Source of the DNA: Pseudogracilibacillus sp037071985
GTDB lineage: Bacteria; Bacillota; Bacilli; Bacillales; Amphibacillaceae
Length of the DNA stretch: 64,000 nt
Reading direction: 5' to 3'
NCBI RefSeq assembly: GCF_037071985.1
Contig: NZ_JAXHDF010000001.1
Location: 186,001-250,000, forward strand
Part shown: positions 33,656-42,261 of the stretch, piece after piece
Layout of the letters: every line of letters begins with the position of its first letter
Numbering within the stretch: position 1 is the stretch's first letter
Made by a program: the position numbers and the translations under genes
The notes under the pieces: model-generated
Seen by the model: only the letters and a program-made list of their open reading frames with translations
What the model was told of the DNA's origin: nothing
Databases searched by the model: none

Positions 33656-34825
33656 TTATTTAATAAATAATTTTCGATCGACATTAGCTAATACTTCTAC
33701 TCCATTTTCAGTGACACGGAATGTTTCACTAATTTCAATACCATAGTTATCCATCCAAATTCCCGGTATCATATGAAAAACCATGTTTGGCTGCAGAACA
33801 GTTTTATCTCCGGGTCTTAGACTTGCTGTATGCTCACCCCAGTCAGGTGGGTAATTTAGTCCTGTCGAATAGCCGATACGGGATTCTTTTTCAAAACCAC
33901 GTTTTTCAATCGACTTTCTCCATGCCATTTCTACTTCTTCACAAGTAGCTCCCGGCTTAATAACATCAAGAGCTGCCTCTATTCCCTCTATAGCTACATC
34001 AGCTAATTCTTCCATTTCAGAAGTAGGTTTACCTATCACTAAAGTTCTTGCAAGCGGAGAGTGATATCGTTTATGACACCCGGCCAGTTCCAAAATGACA
34101 GGATCCCCTTCTTTATAAACCTCATCTGTCCATGTTAAATGACAAGCGGATGTTTTTTCTCCAGATGGTAGTAAAGGAACAATTGATGTATAATCTCCGC
34201 CAAATTCTTCCGTTCCTGAAATTTGCTTATGGAAAATATCTGCTACAACATCACATTCCCTTACTCCGGCATTAATTCTTTCAATTCCTTTATGCATTGT
34301 TTCTGTAACGATGGTGGCAGCTCTCTTAATGTATTTAATTTCTTGGTCGGACTTAATAATCCGAATCCAATTCACAAGGCTAGTTCCATCGACAAACGTT
34401 GCGTTTGGAAGTTGTTTTGTTAGTTGAATATAATTTTTGGCGGTAAAATAATATGCATCAAACTCTGCAGCAATCGTTTTATTTGATTGGCCCTTTTCTT
34501 TTAATATAGCGGCTACAAAATCCATTGGATGTTTTACTGTCGATTGAACATGGTCATCCGAATATGGAAGGATATTTTTACTACTTAACCATGTAGTAAT
34601 TTCTGCTGCACTACCATCAATGCCTCGTCCTACCCAAATCGGTTCTTCTTCTTCAGCGATGACGATTAGCAGTTGGTGTACATAAAATGACCAAGCGTCA
34701 AACCCAGTCAAATAATTCATGTTGGCTGGATCTGTGACTAATAATACATCTATTCCTTGTTTTTCCATGCTTTGTTTTGTCTTTATAAGTCTCGTTTGGA
34801 ATTCTGATTTAGAAAAATGTAACAT
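33656..34825 (-). CDS. doeA: Ectoine hydrolase DoeA (EutD; M24-fold)
   Basis: Opens the tetrahydropyrimidine ring of ectoine to give N-acetyl-L-2,4-diaminobutyrate, the first step of ectoine breakdown. At 389 aa it has the creatinase-like N-terminal domain and the pita-bread C-terminal domain of M24 proteins. The metal ligands of true M24 aminopeptidases are not kept: the first Asp position reads LELAG, the second SPLART, and the EPG glutamate is IPG. Such loss is expected for DoeA and argues against an Xaa-Pro peptidase. FEKESRIGYSTGLNYPPDWGE-like active-site sequence is present. It is last of the eutA-TRAP-doeA unit. Confidence 0.85.
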   Translation of the reverse strand: MLHFSKSEFQTRLIKTKQSMEKQGIDVLLVTDPANMNYLTGFDAWSFYVHQLLIVIAEEEEPIWVGRGIDGSAAEITTWLSSKNILPYSDDHVQSTVKHPMDFVAAILKEKGQSNKTIAAEFDAYYFTAKNYIQLTKQLPNATFVDGTSLVNWIRIIKSDQEIKYIKRAATIVTETMHKGIERINAGVRECDVVADIFHKQISGTEEFGGDYTSIVPLLPSGEKTSACHLTWTDEVYKEGDPVILELAGCHKRYHSPLARTLVIGKPTSEMEELADVAIEGIEAALDVIKPGATCEEVEMAWRKSIEKRGFEKESRIGYSTGLNYPPDWGEHTASLRPGDKTVLQPNMVFHMIPGIWMDNYGIEISETFRVTENGVEVLANVDRKLFIK

Positions 34826-35004
34826 ATTATCCTACCTTTCGTTTTGTCATGTAAGTATAAGGGATCAATATTTTTAGTTTCTCAGCCATGGAGAAAAAAT
34901 TCACTTTCGTTCGTCCCAACAAACCATTTGTAACGTACACAAAATCCGTAGACTGTGACGTAAAATTATAAATTAATTTAGCGCAAAAAATTCACTTCAG
35001 CAGA

Positions 35005-35072
35005 ATCCTTCGCTTTCCACGGGACATCGCCTCAGCTTCCTCGCGAAAGACCGTCGAAGATTCCTTCTACTA
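35005..35072 (+). repeat. Short intergenic repeat, degenerate copy
   Basis: CTTCGCTTTCCACGGGACAT then CGCCTCAGCTTCCTCGC follows the same word order as the copies at 60836 and 11093 (GCTTTCC, GGG, CTCAGC/GAGCC, CTC.CGC), but the second half of the unit (CCGCAGGAGTCGCCACC) is missing. It lies in the spacer between doeA and the dctP terminator. Confidence 0.5.
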
Positions 35073-35120
35073 TAAGGGACATTAAAAGAAATTAACGCTT
35101 GTTAAAGCTAAATTTCCTCA

Positions 35121-35171
35121 CAAAAAAGGAGCCCAATTCAAATGGTTCAATAAATGAGATCAGACTCCCTT
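35121..35171 (-). terminator. Terminator downstream of dctP
   Basis: AAGGGAGTC and GGGCTCCTT arms (35127-35171) pair with one bulge and one G-U, and TTTTTTG follows on the minus strand. A read-through fraction would be needed for doeA if it has no promoter of its own. Confidence 0.6.
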
Positions 35172-35221
35172 ATGAATGTGTTAAAAAGGAATAATACCTT
35201 TATTTACTTTTTAGAAATAAT

Positions 35222-36316
35222 TTACTCTGCTAACTCTGCTTCAGCTTCTTCTATCTCTTTTTCTAGAGTTTCAAGAATTTCTTTTGCAGCATCGCTTTCT
35301 TTCTTATACTCTTCACGCGCTGGTAATGATAGCTCTTTAAATGCTTCTCTTTGTTCTGAAGTTAACTCAATAATTTCAATGTCTTCTTCCTTAGCTTTTT
35401 CAAGAGCTTTTTCAGCTTCTTCGTCTTGCATATCGAAAGACCATTCGTTTACTTCATCTACAACATCACGGATGATCTGCTGATCTTCTTCGGATAAACC
35501 TTCAAAGAAATCTTGGTTAGCAGCAGTTACAGTTGTGTAAATATGATGTTTTGAATCCATTAAGTAATCTTGCACTTCTAGGAAGTTACTGCTAACAATA
35601 TAGAACAGTGGGTTTTCCTGTGCATCGATACCTTTTGTTTGAAGCATTGTATAAATTTCACCGGAATCAGTCGGTGTTGGATTTGCTCCCATTAACTCAT
35701 ACGACTTAATAATTAAGCTTGTTGGCATCGTACGGATTTTAACGCCTTTCATGTCATCTGGTGTTGTAATTTCTTTGTTAGCCGTCCAATACATAAATCC
35801 TTCCAACCAGAATTTAAAAGGTGTAATTCCTTTTTCTTCATATTTTTCAGCTAATGGTCCATATAATGCTTCACTTTCGTTAAAGACTTTCTTGTTTACT
35901 TCTAAGTTATCAGAGAATAAGAACGGAATTGCCATGATTTGTGACTCAGGGATAACGTCACCTGAAAATCCTGGAGATGTGATTGCAATCTCGATTGCTC
36001 CAGTTTGTAATGATTGTAATACATCCATGTTCGTGCCAAGTGTACCTGCTGTATACACATCAACTTTAATTCTTCCATCTGTTTTTTCTTCAATCAATTC
36101 TTTAAATTTGTTTGCATAAAGATCTTGAACATCTCCTTGACCTTCTTCATGAGCAAACTTTAATGTCATTTCTTCTCCACCTGAGCTAGCATCACTTCCG
36201 CTGTCACCGGTATCTGTACCAGAATCAGCATCATCACTGCCCCCGCCACAAGCTACTAAAGCAATTGATAAAATAAACATAAATAAAAGTAAATAAAATC
36301 CTTTTTTATTATACAA
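35222..36316 (-). CDS. TRAP transporter substrate-binding lipoprotein (DctP family), probably for ectoines
   Basis: Extracytoplasmic solute receptor of a TRAP uptake system. The 364 aa begin with a lipoprotein signal (hydrophobic core, lipobox LVAC, then a Gly/Ser/Asp linker), so it should be tethered to the membrane by the Cys. The DctP fold is supported by LKFAHEEGQGDVQD, GVKIRTMPTSLIIKSYELMG and TKGIDAQENPL. A C-terminal Glu-rich helix is unusually long and acidic. It starts at a TTG (36316) seven bases after AAAGGAGG. The substrate is inferred only from its place next to doeA/eutA; TeaA and UehA are DctP-family ectoine receptors. Confidence 0.85.
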   Translation of the reverse strand: MYNKKGFYLLLFMFILSIALVACGGGSDDADSGTDTGDSGSDASSGGEEMTLKFAHEEGQGDVQDLYANKFKELIEEKTDGRIKVDVYTAGTLGTNMDVLQSLQTGAIEIAITSPGFSGDVIPESQIMAIPFLFSDNLEVNKKVFNESEALYGPLAEKYEEKGITPFKFWLEGFMYWTANKEITTPDDMKGVKIRTMPTSLIIKSYELMGANPTPTDSGEIYTMLQTKGIDAQENPLFYIVSSNFLEVQDYLMDSKHHIYTTVTAANQDFFEGLSEEDQQIIRDVVDEVNEWSFDMQDEEAEKALEKAKEEDIEIIELTSEQREAFKELSLPAREEYKKESDAAKEILETLEKEIEEAEAELAE

Positions 36317-36425
36317 ATTATTTCCTCCTTTTATATTTAGCGTGCTACTTTTAGACCCCCACTATTAGTAGAAACTAAACACCCCCCAAAAGAAATAAAA
36401 ATATGAGATGCTGTCTAAAGACTGT

Positions 36426-37715
36426 TTAACCTCCCTTAGATGTACCAAGGATGTCCTGATAAACCATAATTATTTCCGGATAAAAAATTAAAAGTGCATT
36501 TATCGCTACGAAAATAAGTATATATGGAACAATTCCTCTCACTACATCCAGATAAGGCTTTTTAAATATGGCACAAGCCGTAAATATATTAACCCCAAAT
36601 GGAGGAGTAACCGTACCAAGTGTTGCTTGCATTGTAATTAATATTCCAATTGCAACCGGATGAATATCCGCCGCAACAGCAATTGGGAAAAAGATTGGAG
36701 TTAAAATTGCAATCGCTACTAGCGAATCAACAAACATACAAGAGATCAAGAAAAATAATGACATAATGAGTAAGATCTCAAGCTGAGATGGATCAGAGCT
36801 TAATACTGTCTCAATTAATAACTGAGGGATTCTCAAATAAGAAATAATCCAAGAAAAAGCACCGCCAGCTGCTAATAAAATAAATACAATGCTTGTCACT
36901 ACCCCTGTTGAAATAGCTATACGATAAATATCCTTTATTTTAATCGATCGGTAGATTACAAGTTCCAGAAGTGCTGCATAAAGTACCGAAAACGCTGCCG
37001 CTTCTGTAGGACTGAACATTCCGGTATAAATTCCACCAAGAATAAGAATTGGAAATCCGAACGTTAATAGCGCTCTTTTAAAAGAATCCCAACGCTGCTT
37101 CCAAGACGCTTTCGGCTCAACCGGAATATCTTTTTTAATAGCAATAAAGAATTCCCAAAGGGCAAAACCGAAAAACACCATCAGACCAGGAATAATCCCT
37201 GCGATAAATAAATCTCCTACCGATGTTCCGGTCAACATGCCGTAATAAATCATTACGATACTCGGTGGAATTAAGATTGCAATCCCTGCAGAGTTAATAA
37301 TTAAACCGATAATATGCGAGTCTTTATACCCGTATTCCAATGCTCTATTCCTCATCGGTCTTCCAATTGCTGCAATCGTTGCCTGTGAGGAACCGGATAC
37401 AGAACCGAACATCGTACTTGTTGCCGCTGCAACAATTCCCGTTCCCCCACGGATATGTCCAAACATGTCTTTAACAAAATCTAATAATCTATTAGCTGTT
37501 CTACCTTCAACAATAATATCTGCCGCAAATATAAACATAGGTATTGCTAATAATACATACGATTCAATACTGCTTGACATCTGCTGAATAAACATTACCA
37601 TATCCATATTCGGTGCAAATATCAATGTCATTAATAAAGCTGACACAAGTAATACAATCATAATTGGAAAATTTAAAAACAACATAATGAATAATAAAGC
37701 TATAATAAACCACAT
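36426..37715 (-). CDS. TRAP transporter large permease (DctM family)
   Basis: Sodium-coupled membrane component of the TRAP transporter, 429 aa with about a dozen hydrophobic segments. Family motifs are GTGIVAAATSTMFGSVSGSS, NSAGIAILIPPSIVMIYYG and MQATLGTVTPPFGVNIF. ATG at 37715 with GGAGGG upstream. It lies 72 bp downstream of dctQ and is followed by the receptor gene, so all three subunits are encoded in order Q-M-P. Confidence 0.93.
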   Translation of the reverse strand: MWFIIALLFIMLFLNFPIMIVLLVSALLMTLIFAPNMDMVMFIQQMSSSIESYVLLAIPMFIFAADIIVEGRTANRLLDFVKDMFGHIRGGTGIVAAATSTMFGSVSGSSQATIAAIGRPMRNRALEYGYKDSHIIGLIINSAGIAILIPPSIVMIYYGMLTGTSVGDLFIAGIIPGLMVFFGFALWEFFIAIKKDIPVEPKASWKQRWDSFKRALLTFGFPILILGGIYTGMFSPTEAAAFSVLYAALLELVIYRSIKIKDIYRIAISTGVVTSIVFILLAAGGAFSWIISYLRIPQLLIETVLSSDPSQLEILLIMSLFFLISCMFVDSLVAIAILTPIFFPIAVAADIHPVAIGILITMQATLGTVTPPFGVNIFTACAIFKKPYLDVVRGIVPYILIFVAINALLIFYPEIIMVYQDILGTSKGG

Positions 37716-37787
37716 GGTTTTTCTATCCCTCCGCTCTCACTCTGTTTTCTGCTTGTTATTTTTCGGATCATTTTCATGGTTTATCAG

Positions 37788-38285
37788 TTATGAATCATCC
37801 TGCACTGTTTCGGTGATCCGTTTACCAAAATCAACAAAGTAACGGATACTTGCTAAGAAAAAACCAACTGGAATAAACATCATGGTTAGATATAATGGTG
37901 TTCTTAAAATTGTAGAAACTTGACCCAATGTATGTAAGTGTTGAACATACTTAATAGCTAAATACGTGCAGAAAACTAATACGAGAGCAGATAATAAATT
38001 AATGAATATTCCCAAAATTCGTTGAACCTTTTTAGGCATCAAATCATAAAATCCTGACATTTCTATATGCATCCCTTTGCGAGCAGCATAACCTAACCCC
38101 ATAAATGTAAGAACGATAATTCCAACTTTGCCTATTTCCTCGGTAAATGCCCAACTTTTATTGAAAAAATAACGACTTACCGCATTACCTACTAACATAA
38201 AACTAATTAAGATGGTTGTAATACTTAATATTCCTGCCTCAATCTTCTCCCAAATTTCATCTATCTTACGTAAAGCACCCATCAT
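37788..38285 (-). CDS. TRAP transporter small permease (DctQ family)
   Basis: Small membrane subunit of the TRAP transporter, 165 aa with four predicted helices and the typical core GNAVSRYFFNKSWAFTEEIG and RKGMHIEMSGFYDLMPK. It starts ATGATG behind AAAAGGGGGG. It sits 60 bp after eutA and 72 bp before dctM, so it is part of the eutA-TRAP-doeA unit. Confidence 0.9.
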   Translation of the reverse strand: MMGALRKIDEIWEKIEAGILSITTILISFMLVGNAVSRYFFNKSWAFTEEIGKVGIIVLTFMGLGYAARKGMHIEMSGFYDLMPKKVQRILGIFINLLSALVLVFCTYLAIKYVQHLHTLGQVSTILRTPLYLTMMFIPVGFFLASIRYFVDFGKRITETVQDDS

Positions 38286-38345
38286 AACACCCCCCTTTTA
38301 TTTTGCAATACGCTTTCATAACTTCGTTCAATTATGAAGTGTTTT

Positions 38346-39080
38346 CTATCTATCAAACAGCTGACCAAAATTCTTTAAGTTTGCTTTTACATTACTCAAT
38401 CTTAACGTGTGCCAAAAGGTCGCTTGGTTTGAAGTGATTACCGGTTTTTGAAGATCTTCCTCTAAAACTTTAATCAGATTTGCAGCTGAAAGACCAGTAC
38501 AAGAAATGAATACCGCTTCTGCATCATCTGTATTTACATCTATTGCCATCTGATAAATCGAATGAATATCTAAATTTGAAATCTCATAATCATTCATAAT
38601 GCCTAAACCTGTCATGTTTGTTATTTGTAAATCGCAGTCTGTAAAATATTGATATGCTAAATCATTTACATCTTTTTCATAGGGCGTCGCAATTGCCACT
38701 TTTTTAATATTGAGTGATTTCAATGCTTCTACAACCGAATTCGCAGTTGTTGTACAAGGCATGTTAGCGATCGTTTCCATTTGATTGATAAATTCTTTGT
38801 CATACTTGACACCGTTTACAAAACTTCCACTCGTACAGCCGAAAGCAATCGTATTTAAAGGAGCTTGTGCAAGTAGCTTTGTTGCCTCTAATACATCTTC
38901 TTGAAGTGTCGACAAATCACTTATTGTAAATTGTTCCGGTCGCTCACATAGAGCTACTCTTGACGTATGCGTGGTAACTCCTTCGGGCGCCATTTGGTTA
39001 AATTCTACTTCCATGGCGTAAGCTGAAGCAATATATATTAAACCTATTTTTGCTCTCCAACCATAAGGGGCATATTCCAT
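38346..39080 (-). CDS. eutA: Asp/Glu racemase-fold protein EutA (ectoine utilisation)
   Basis: Member of the maleate isomerase/arylmalonate decarboxylase branch of the Asp/Glu racemase superfamily. The two catalytic cysteines are in AFGCTSGSF and ISCTGLSA. In the Rhizobiales/Ruegeria model EutA takes part in turning hydroxyectoine into ectoine. I choose the ATG at 39080 (MEYAPYGWRAKIG, 244 aa), with GGGAGAG six bases upstream; the ATG at 39095 has a ribosome binding site that directly abuts it. First gene of the second ectoine unit, with TGTAYGAA repeats upstream. Confidence 0.78.
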   Translation of the reverse strand: MEYAPYGWRAKIGLIYIASAYAMEVEFNQMAPEGVTTHTSRVALCERPEQFTISDLSTLQEDVLEATKLLAQAPLNTIAFGCTSGSFVNGVKYDKEFINQMETIANMPCTTTANSVVEALKSLNIKKVAIATPYEKDVNDLAYQYFTDCDLQITNMTGLGIMNDYEISNLDIHSIYQMAIDVNTDDAEAVFISCTGLSAANLIKVLEEDLQKPVITSNQATFWHTLRLSNVKANLKNFGQLFDR

Positions 39081-39187
39081 TATGTTCTCTCCCATCCTTT
39101 ATCTCGATGTTCTTCGATCAAGTATTAGCGTGATGTTCATAGAGAATATCACAAGGTAAGTTTATTTCTTATATTATAAAAATCGGC

Positions 39188-39221
39188 ATGTACGAAATCA
39201 ACGTTTAATATGTATGAAATT
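39188..39221 (-). promoter_or_regulatory. Candidate operator upstream of eutA (direct TGTAYGAAAT repeats)
   Basis: Read on the plus strand, ATGTACGAAATC (39188-39199) and ATGTATGAAATT (39210-39221) are 22 bp apart, two helical turns. The same word recurs twice upstream of eutC (44557-44599). No other gene in the window shows it in its promoter. The PucR-type regulator at 54295-55986 is a candidate ligand; this link is inferred. Confidence 0.5.
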
Positions 39222-39310
39222 AATAATTTATCATTAGACAATTTGTTTAGTCAAATAATTTCAGTTAATATTCAACTTATCACATGGAAATAGTATGTTT
39301 CATTAATGTT

Positions 39311-39347
39311 GAAAAAAAACAGGGGAGTATAAAGTAACTCCACCTGT
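39311..39347 (-). terminator. Terminator after the doeD-like aminotransferase gene
   Basis: Arms ACAGGGGAGT and ACTCCACCTGT (39319-39347) pair with one interior mismatch, and a run of eight T follows on the minus strand. It separates the eutC-to-aminotransferase unit from the eutA-TRAP-doeA unit. Confidence 0.8.
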
Positions 39348-39357
39348 ATTTTTCATT

Positions 39358-40668
39358 TTATATAACTGCCTTAATAGACTCATTAACAATTGTAATCATC
39401 TCATCCATTTGTTTTTTATTAATGACGAACGGTGGAGCGAACGCTAATGTGTCTTGACCATCATAAACAACCGAACGGCAAATTAAACCTCTTTTTAATG
39501 CTTCTGCAACTATCTTAGGACCAACTGGATCTACATCAGCTGACTGTCTTTCAATACCAATGGCACCTAATAAACCAATTCCTCTAACATCAATAACTTT
39601 TTCGTTTTGTTCCTGGATCCATTTGAATCCTTTTAACATTTCTTCGCCCATTGCATTTACATTATCAATTAATTTTTCATTTTTAATAATTTCTAAGTTT
39701 TTCAATGCTACTGCAGCAGCTGTTGGGTGCCCACTATACGTGTACCCATGCCAGAAGTTACCTTCCGTTTTTTCATAGATTTCTTTATGGAGTTTTTCAG
39801 AAATAATCATTCCGCCAAGCGGTGCATATCCACTTGTAACTCCTTTTGCCATCGTAATAATATCTGGTGTAATTCCGAAGTTTTCCATGCCGAAGTTTGT
39901 ACCTGTTCGGCCAAACCCACAAATTACTTCGTCAGAAATAATCAAAATGTCATTTTCATCACATATTTTACGGACTTCTTCAAAATACCCATCACTAGGT
40001 AAGTTTACCCCTCCTGAACCTTGAACTGGCTCAGAAATAAACGCAGCGATTGTATCTGCCCCTTCTTTTTCAATTAGCTCTTTTAATGACTCTATCGTAC
40101 TATCAACATAGTAAAAGTCTGGAGCAATAGATTGCGTGAATTTATGGAACTCTGGAATTCCTGTAGCACTTGTTGCCCCCATAGCAACCCCATGATACGA
40201 TTTTTTTCGAGAAACGATTTTTTTCTTTTCAGGACGTCCTTTTATATTCCAATAATGACGTACCGTTTTAAACGCAGAATCATTCGCCTCTGATCCACCA
40301 GATGTAAAGAACGTTGCATTTAAATCGCCTGGTGCCCATTTGGCAACTTCAGCCGCAAGTCGAATTACCGGCTCATGACTCCAGTTACTGAAAGCCGATG
40401 TAAAGGCCAATTTCCCCATCTGTTCTTTAGCCACTTCGCCAAGCTCTTCTCTTCCATGCCCAATGTTTACATTCCATAAAGAAGATAAACTATCAATCAA
40501 AGTTCTGCCTTCTACATCTTTTAAATAAATACCGTCGCCTTCTGTGAAAATAAAGGCTGGTCCTTCTTCCTGCAATTGTTTCATATTAGATGTAGGATGG
40601 ATAAAATGCTTCTTATCCAGTTCTACCAATTCTTCTTTTAATTTATTGTCTTTCGTAATTTGAGCCAT
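39358..40668 (-). CDS. doeD: Class III aminotransferase, DoeD-like (diaminobutyrate transaminase)
   Basis: PLP enzyme of 436 aa. In this setting it would convert L-2,4-diaminobutyrate to L-aspartate 4-semialdehyde. Fold type I class III features are TSGGSEANDSAFK, the Asp of ISDEVICGFGRTG, the PLP lysine in MAKGVTSGYAPLGG and HGYTYSGHPTAAAV. On sequence alone it could also be a taurine- or beta-alanine-pyruvate aminotransferase, so the assignment rests on the cluster. ATG at 40668 with AAGGAGG upstream. It lies 152 bp after the aldehyde dehydrogenase gene and ends at the terminator 39319-39347. Confidence 0.75.
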   Translation of the reverse strand: MAQITKDNKLKEELVELDKKHFIHPTSNMKQLQEEGPAFIFTEGDGIYLKDVEGRTLIDSLSSLWNVNIGHGREELGEVAKEQMGKLAFTSAFSNWSHEPVIRLAAEVAKWAPGDLNATFFTSGGSEANDSAFKTVRHYWNIKGRPEKKKIVSRKKSYHGVAMGATSATGIPEFHKFTQSIAPDFYYVDSTIESLKELIEKEGADTIAAFISEPVQGSGGVNLPSDGYFEEVRKICDENDILIISDEVICGFGRTGTNFGMENFGITPDIITMAKGVTSGYAPLGGMIISEKLHKEIYEKTEGNFWHGYTYSGHPTAAAVALKNLEIIKNEKLIDNVNAMGEEMLKGFKWIQEQNEKVIDVRGIGLLGAIGIERQSADVDPVGPKIVAEALKRGLICRSVVYDGQDTLAFAPPFVINKKQMDEMITIVNESIKAVI

Positions 40669-40820
40669 TTTAATTTCCTCCTTGTGTATTCATGCGCACT
40701 AACCAATCTGTACAATGAATGAAGGAGTTTTTCCAAAAATGTTAATAGAATTTAACCTTATTCCATTTTATACTTGGTTATTGTACATGGTATATTTTCA
40801 AATTTCAAATGATACAAAAT

Positions 40821-42257
40821 TTATCCTAATTTAAAATTAACGACTTTTGGTTCTGTCATTTCTTGAATCGTGTATTTAACTCCTTCACGTCCAAGGCCTG
40901 ATCCTTTTACTCCTCCGAATGGCATACCATCAATTCGGTAATCACTACTATCATTGATCATGATGCCTCCGACTTCCAATTGTTTAATTGCCTGAAAAGC
41001 AAGATTTATGTCTTTTGTAAAAATACCTGCCTGTAATCCATAATTTACATGATTTGCCTTTTCAATTGCTTCATCAAGATCTTTCACTTCAAACAGAATC
41101 ACTACTGGACCGAAAATTTCTTCCTTTGCAATTTTTGCATCTGTTGGTACATTCGTTAACACTGTCGGCGAATAAAATGCACCATCTCTCTTTCCACCTG
41201 TAAGCAGAGTTGCGCCATCCTTTAGTGCATCATTGACCCATTCTTCAACACGGATAGCTTCTTTTTCTGAAATTAATGGTCCCATATCTGTCGCTTCATC
41301 TTTTTTATTGCCTGTTTTATACTTGTTTGTCTCATTCACAAATTTGTGAACAAACTCATCGAAATTAGGAGTTTCAATAAATATTCTTTGAACACCTAAA
41401 CAGTTTTGACCAACCGCTCCAAAAGCCCCGGCAACACAACTATTGACTGCCTCATTTATGTCTGCATCTTGTAAAATAATTGCAGGTGAATTTGAGCCCA
41501 ATTCCATGCTTAATTTTTTCAAGCCGGCCTTTTTAGCAATTTTCTCGCCTGTTTCCAACCCTCCCGTAAAAGACACCATGCGGATGGAAGGATGTGTAAC
41601 GAGTGTATCGCCAATTTCACCACCACTTCCAGTTACCACAGAAAGAACTTTTCCAGGAAGACCGGCATCATCAAATGCTTCGGCTAATAAAAGTGCACTT
41701 AATGGTGTGAGCGTTGCAGGTTTTACAATAATCGCATTCCCTGATGCAATAGCAGGACCTACCTTATGTGCCACTAAATTAAGCGGATCATTAAATGGAG
41801 TAATGGCTGCAACAATTCCAATTGGGAAATTATAATAATAACCAATTCTATTCTCATGGCCCGGCATTTGATCAAAAGGAATAGTTTCTCCAATAATTCT
41901 TCTTGCCTCTTCAGCAGAAAGCCTAAGTGTATTCACACATCTTGCAACTTCTCCTCTTGCTTCCTTGATTGTCTTACTTCCTTCACTAGCAATGGTTTCA
42001 GAAAAAATATCGCTATTCTTTTCAATATAATCCGCTGCTTTATTTATAATTGTTATTCGTTCATGGACAGGCATGTTTGCTGCAATTTTTGCGCCTTCTT
42101 CCGCTGCTTCAATCGCGGCCAATATATCAGCTTTTGATGCTTTTGGTACCGTACTAATTACTGAATTATCTTGTGGATCATATACATGGATAACTTCATC
42201 TTTTTCAATCCACTTTCCACCTAAAAACATCTTCTTCCCTTTTACAGTTGTCATCAT
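40821..42257 (-). CDS. doeC: NAD(P)-dependent aldehyde dehydrogenase, DoeC-like
   Basis: Would oxidise aspartate 4-semialdehyde to aspartate, the last step of ectoine breakdown. The 478-aa ALDH has the active-site Cys in GAVGQNCLGVQRIF, the general-base Glu in KLSMELGSNSP, and the nucleotide-binding FTGGLETGEKIAK. I use the ATG at 42257, nine bases after AAAGGTG; a GTG at 42269 would overlap the upstream gene and sits too near that site. It begins four bases after the amidohydrolase stop, so the two are likely coupled. Specificity is inferred from the neighbours. Confidence 0.78.
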   Translation of the reverse strand: MMTTVKGKKMFLGGKWIEKDEVIHVYDPQDNSVISTVPKASKADILAAIEAAEEGAKIAANMPVHERITIINKAADYIEKNSDIFSETIASEGSKTIKEARGEVARCVNTLRLSAEEARRIIGETIPFDQMPGHENRIGYYYNFPIGIVAAITPFNDPLNLVAHKVGPAIASGNAIIVKPATLTPLSALLLAEAFDDAGLPGKVLSVVTGSGGEIGDTLVTHPSIRMVSFTGGLETGEKIAKKAGLKKLSMELGSNSPAIILQDADINEAVNSCVAGAFGAVGQNCLGVQRIFIETPNFDEFVHKFVNETNKYKTGNKKDEATDMGPLISEKEAIRVEEWVNDALKDGATLLTGGKRDGAFYSPTVLTNVPTDAKIAKEEIFGPVVILFEVKDLDEAIEKANHVNYGLQAGIFTKDINLAFQAIKQLEVGGIMINDSSDYRIDGMPFGGVKGSGLGREGVKYTIQEMTEPKVVNFKLG

Positions 42258-42261
42258 ATTC

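Noticed and set aside
40709..40787. Inverted pair TGTACAAT / ATTGTACA between doeC and doeD
   Set aside because: Eight-base arms about 63 bp apart in AT-rich DNA can occur by chance, and the words differ from the TGTAYGAA motif of the ectoine promoters.
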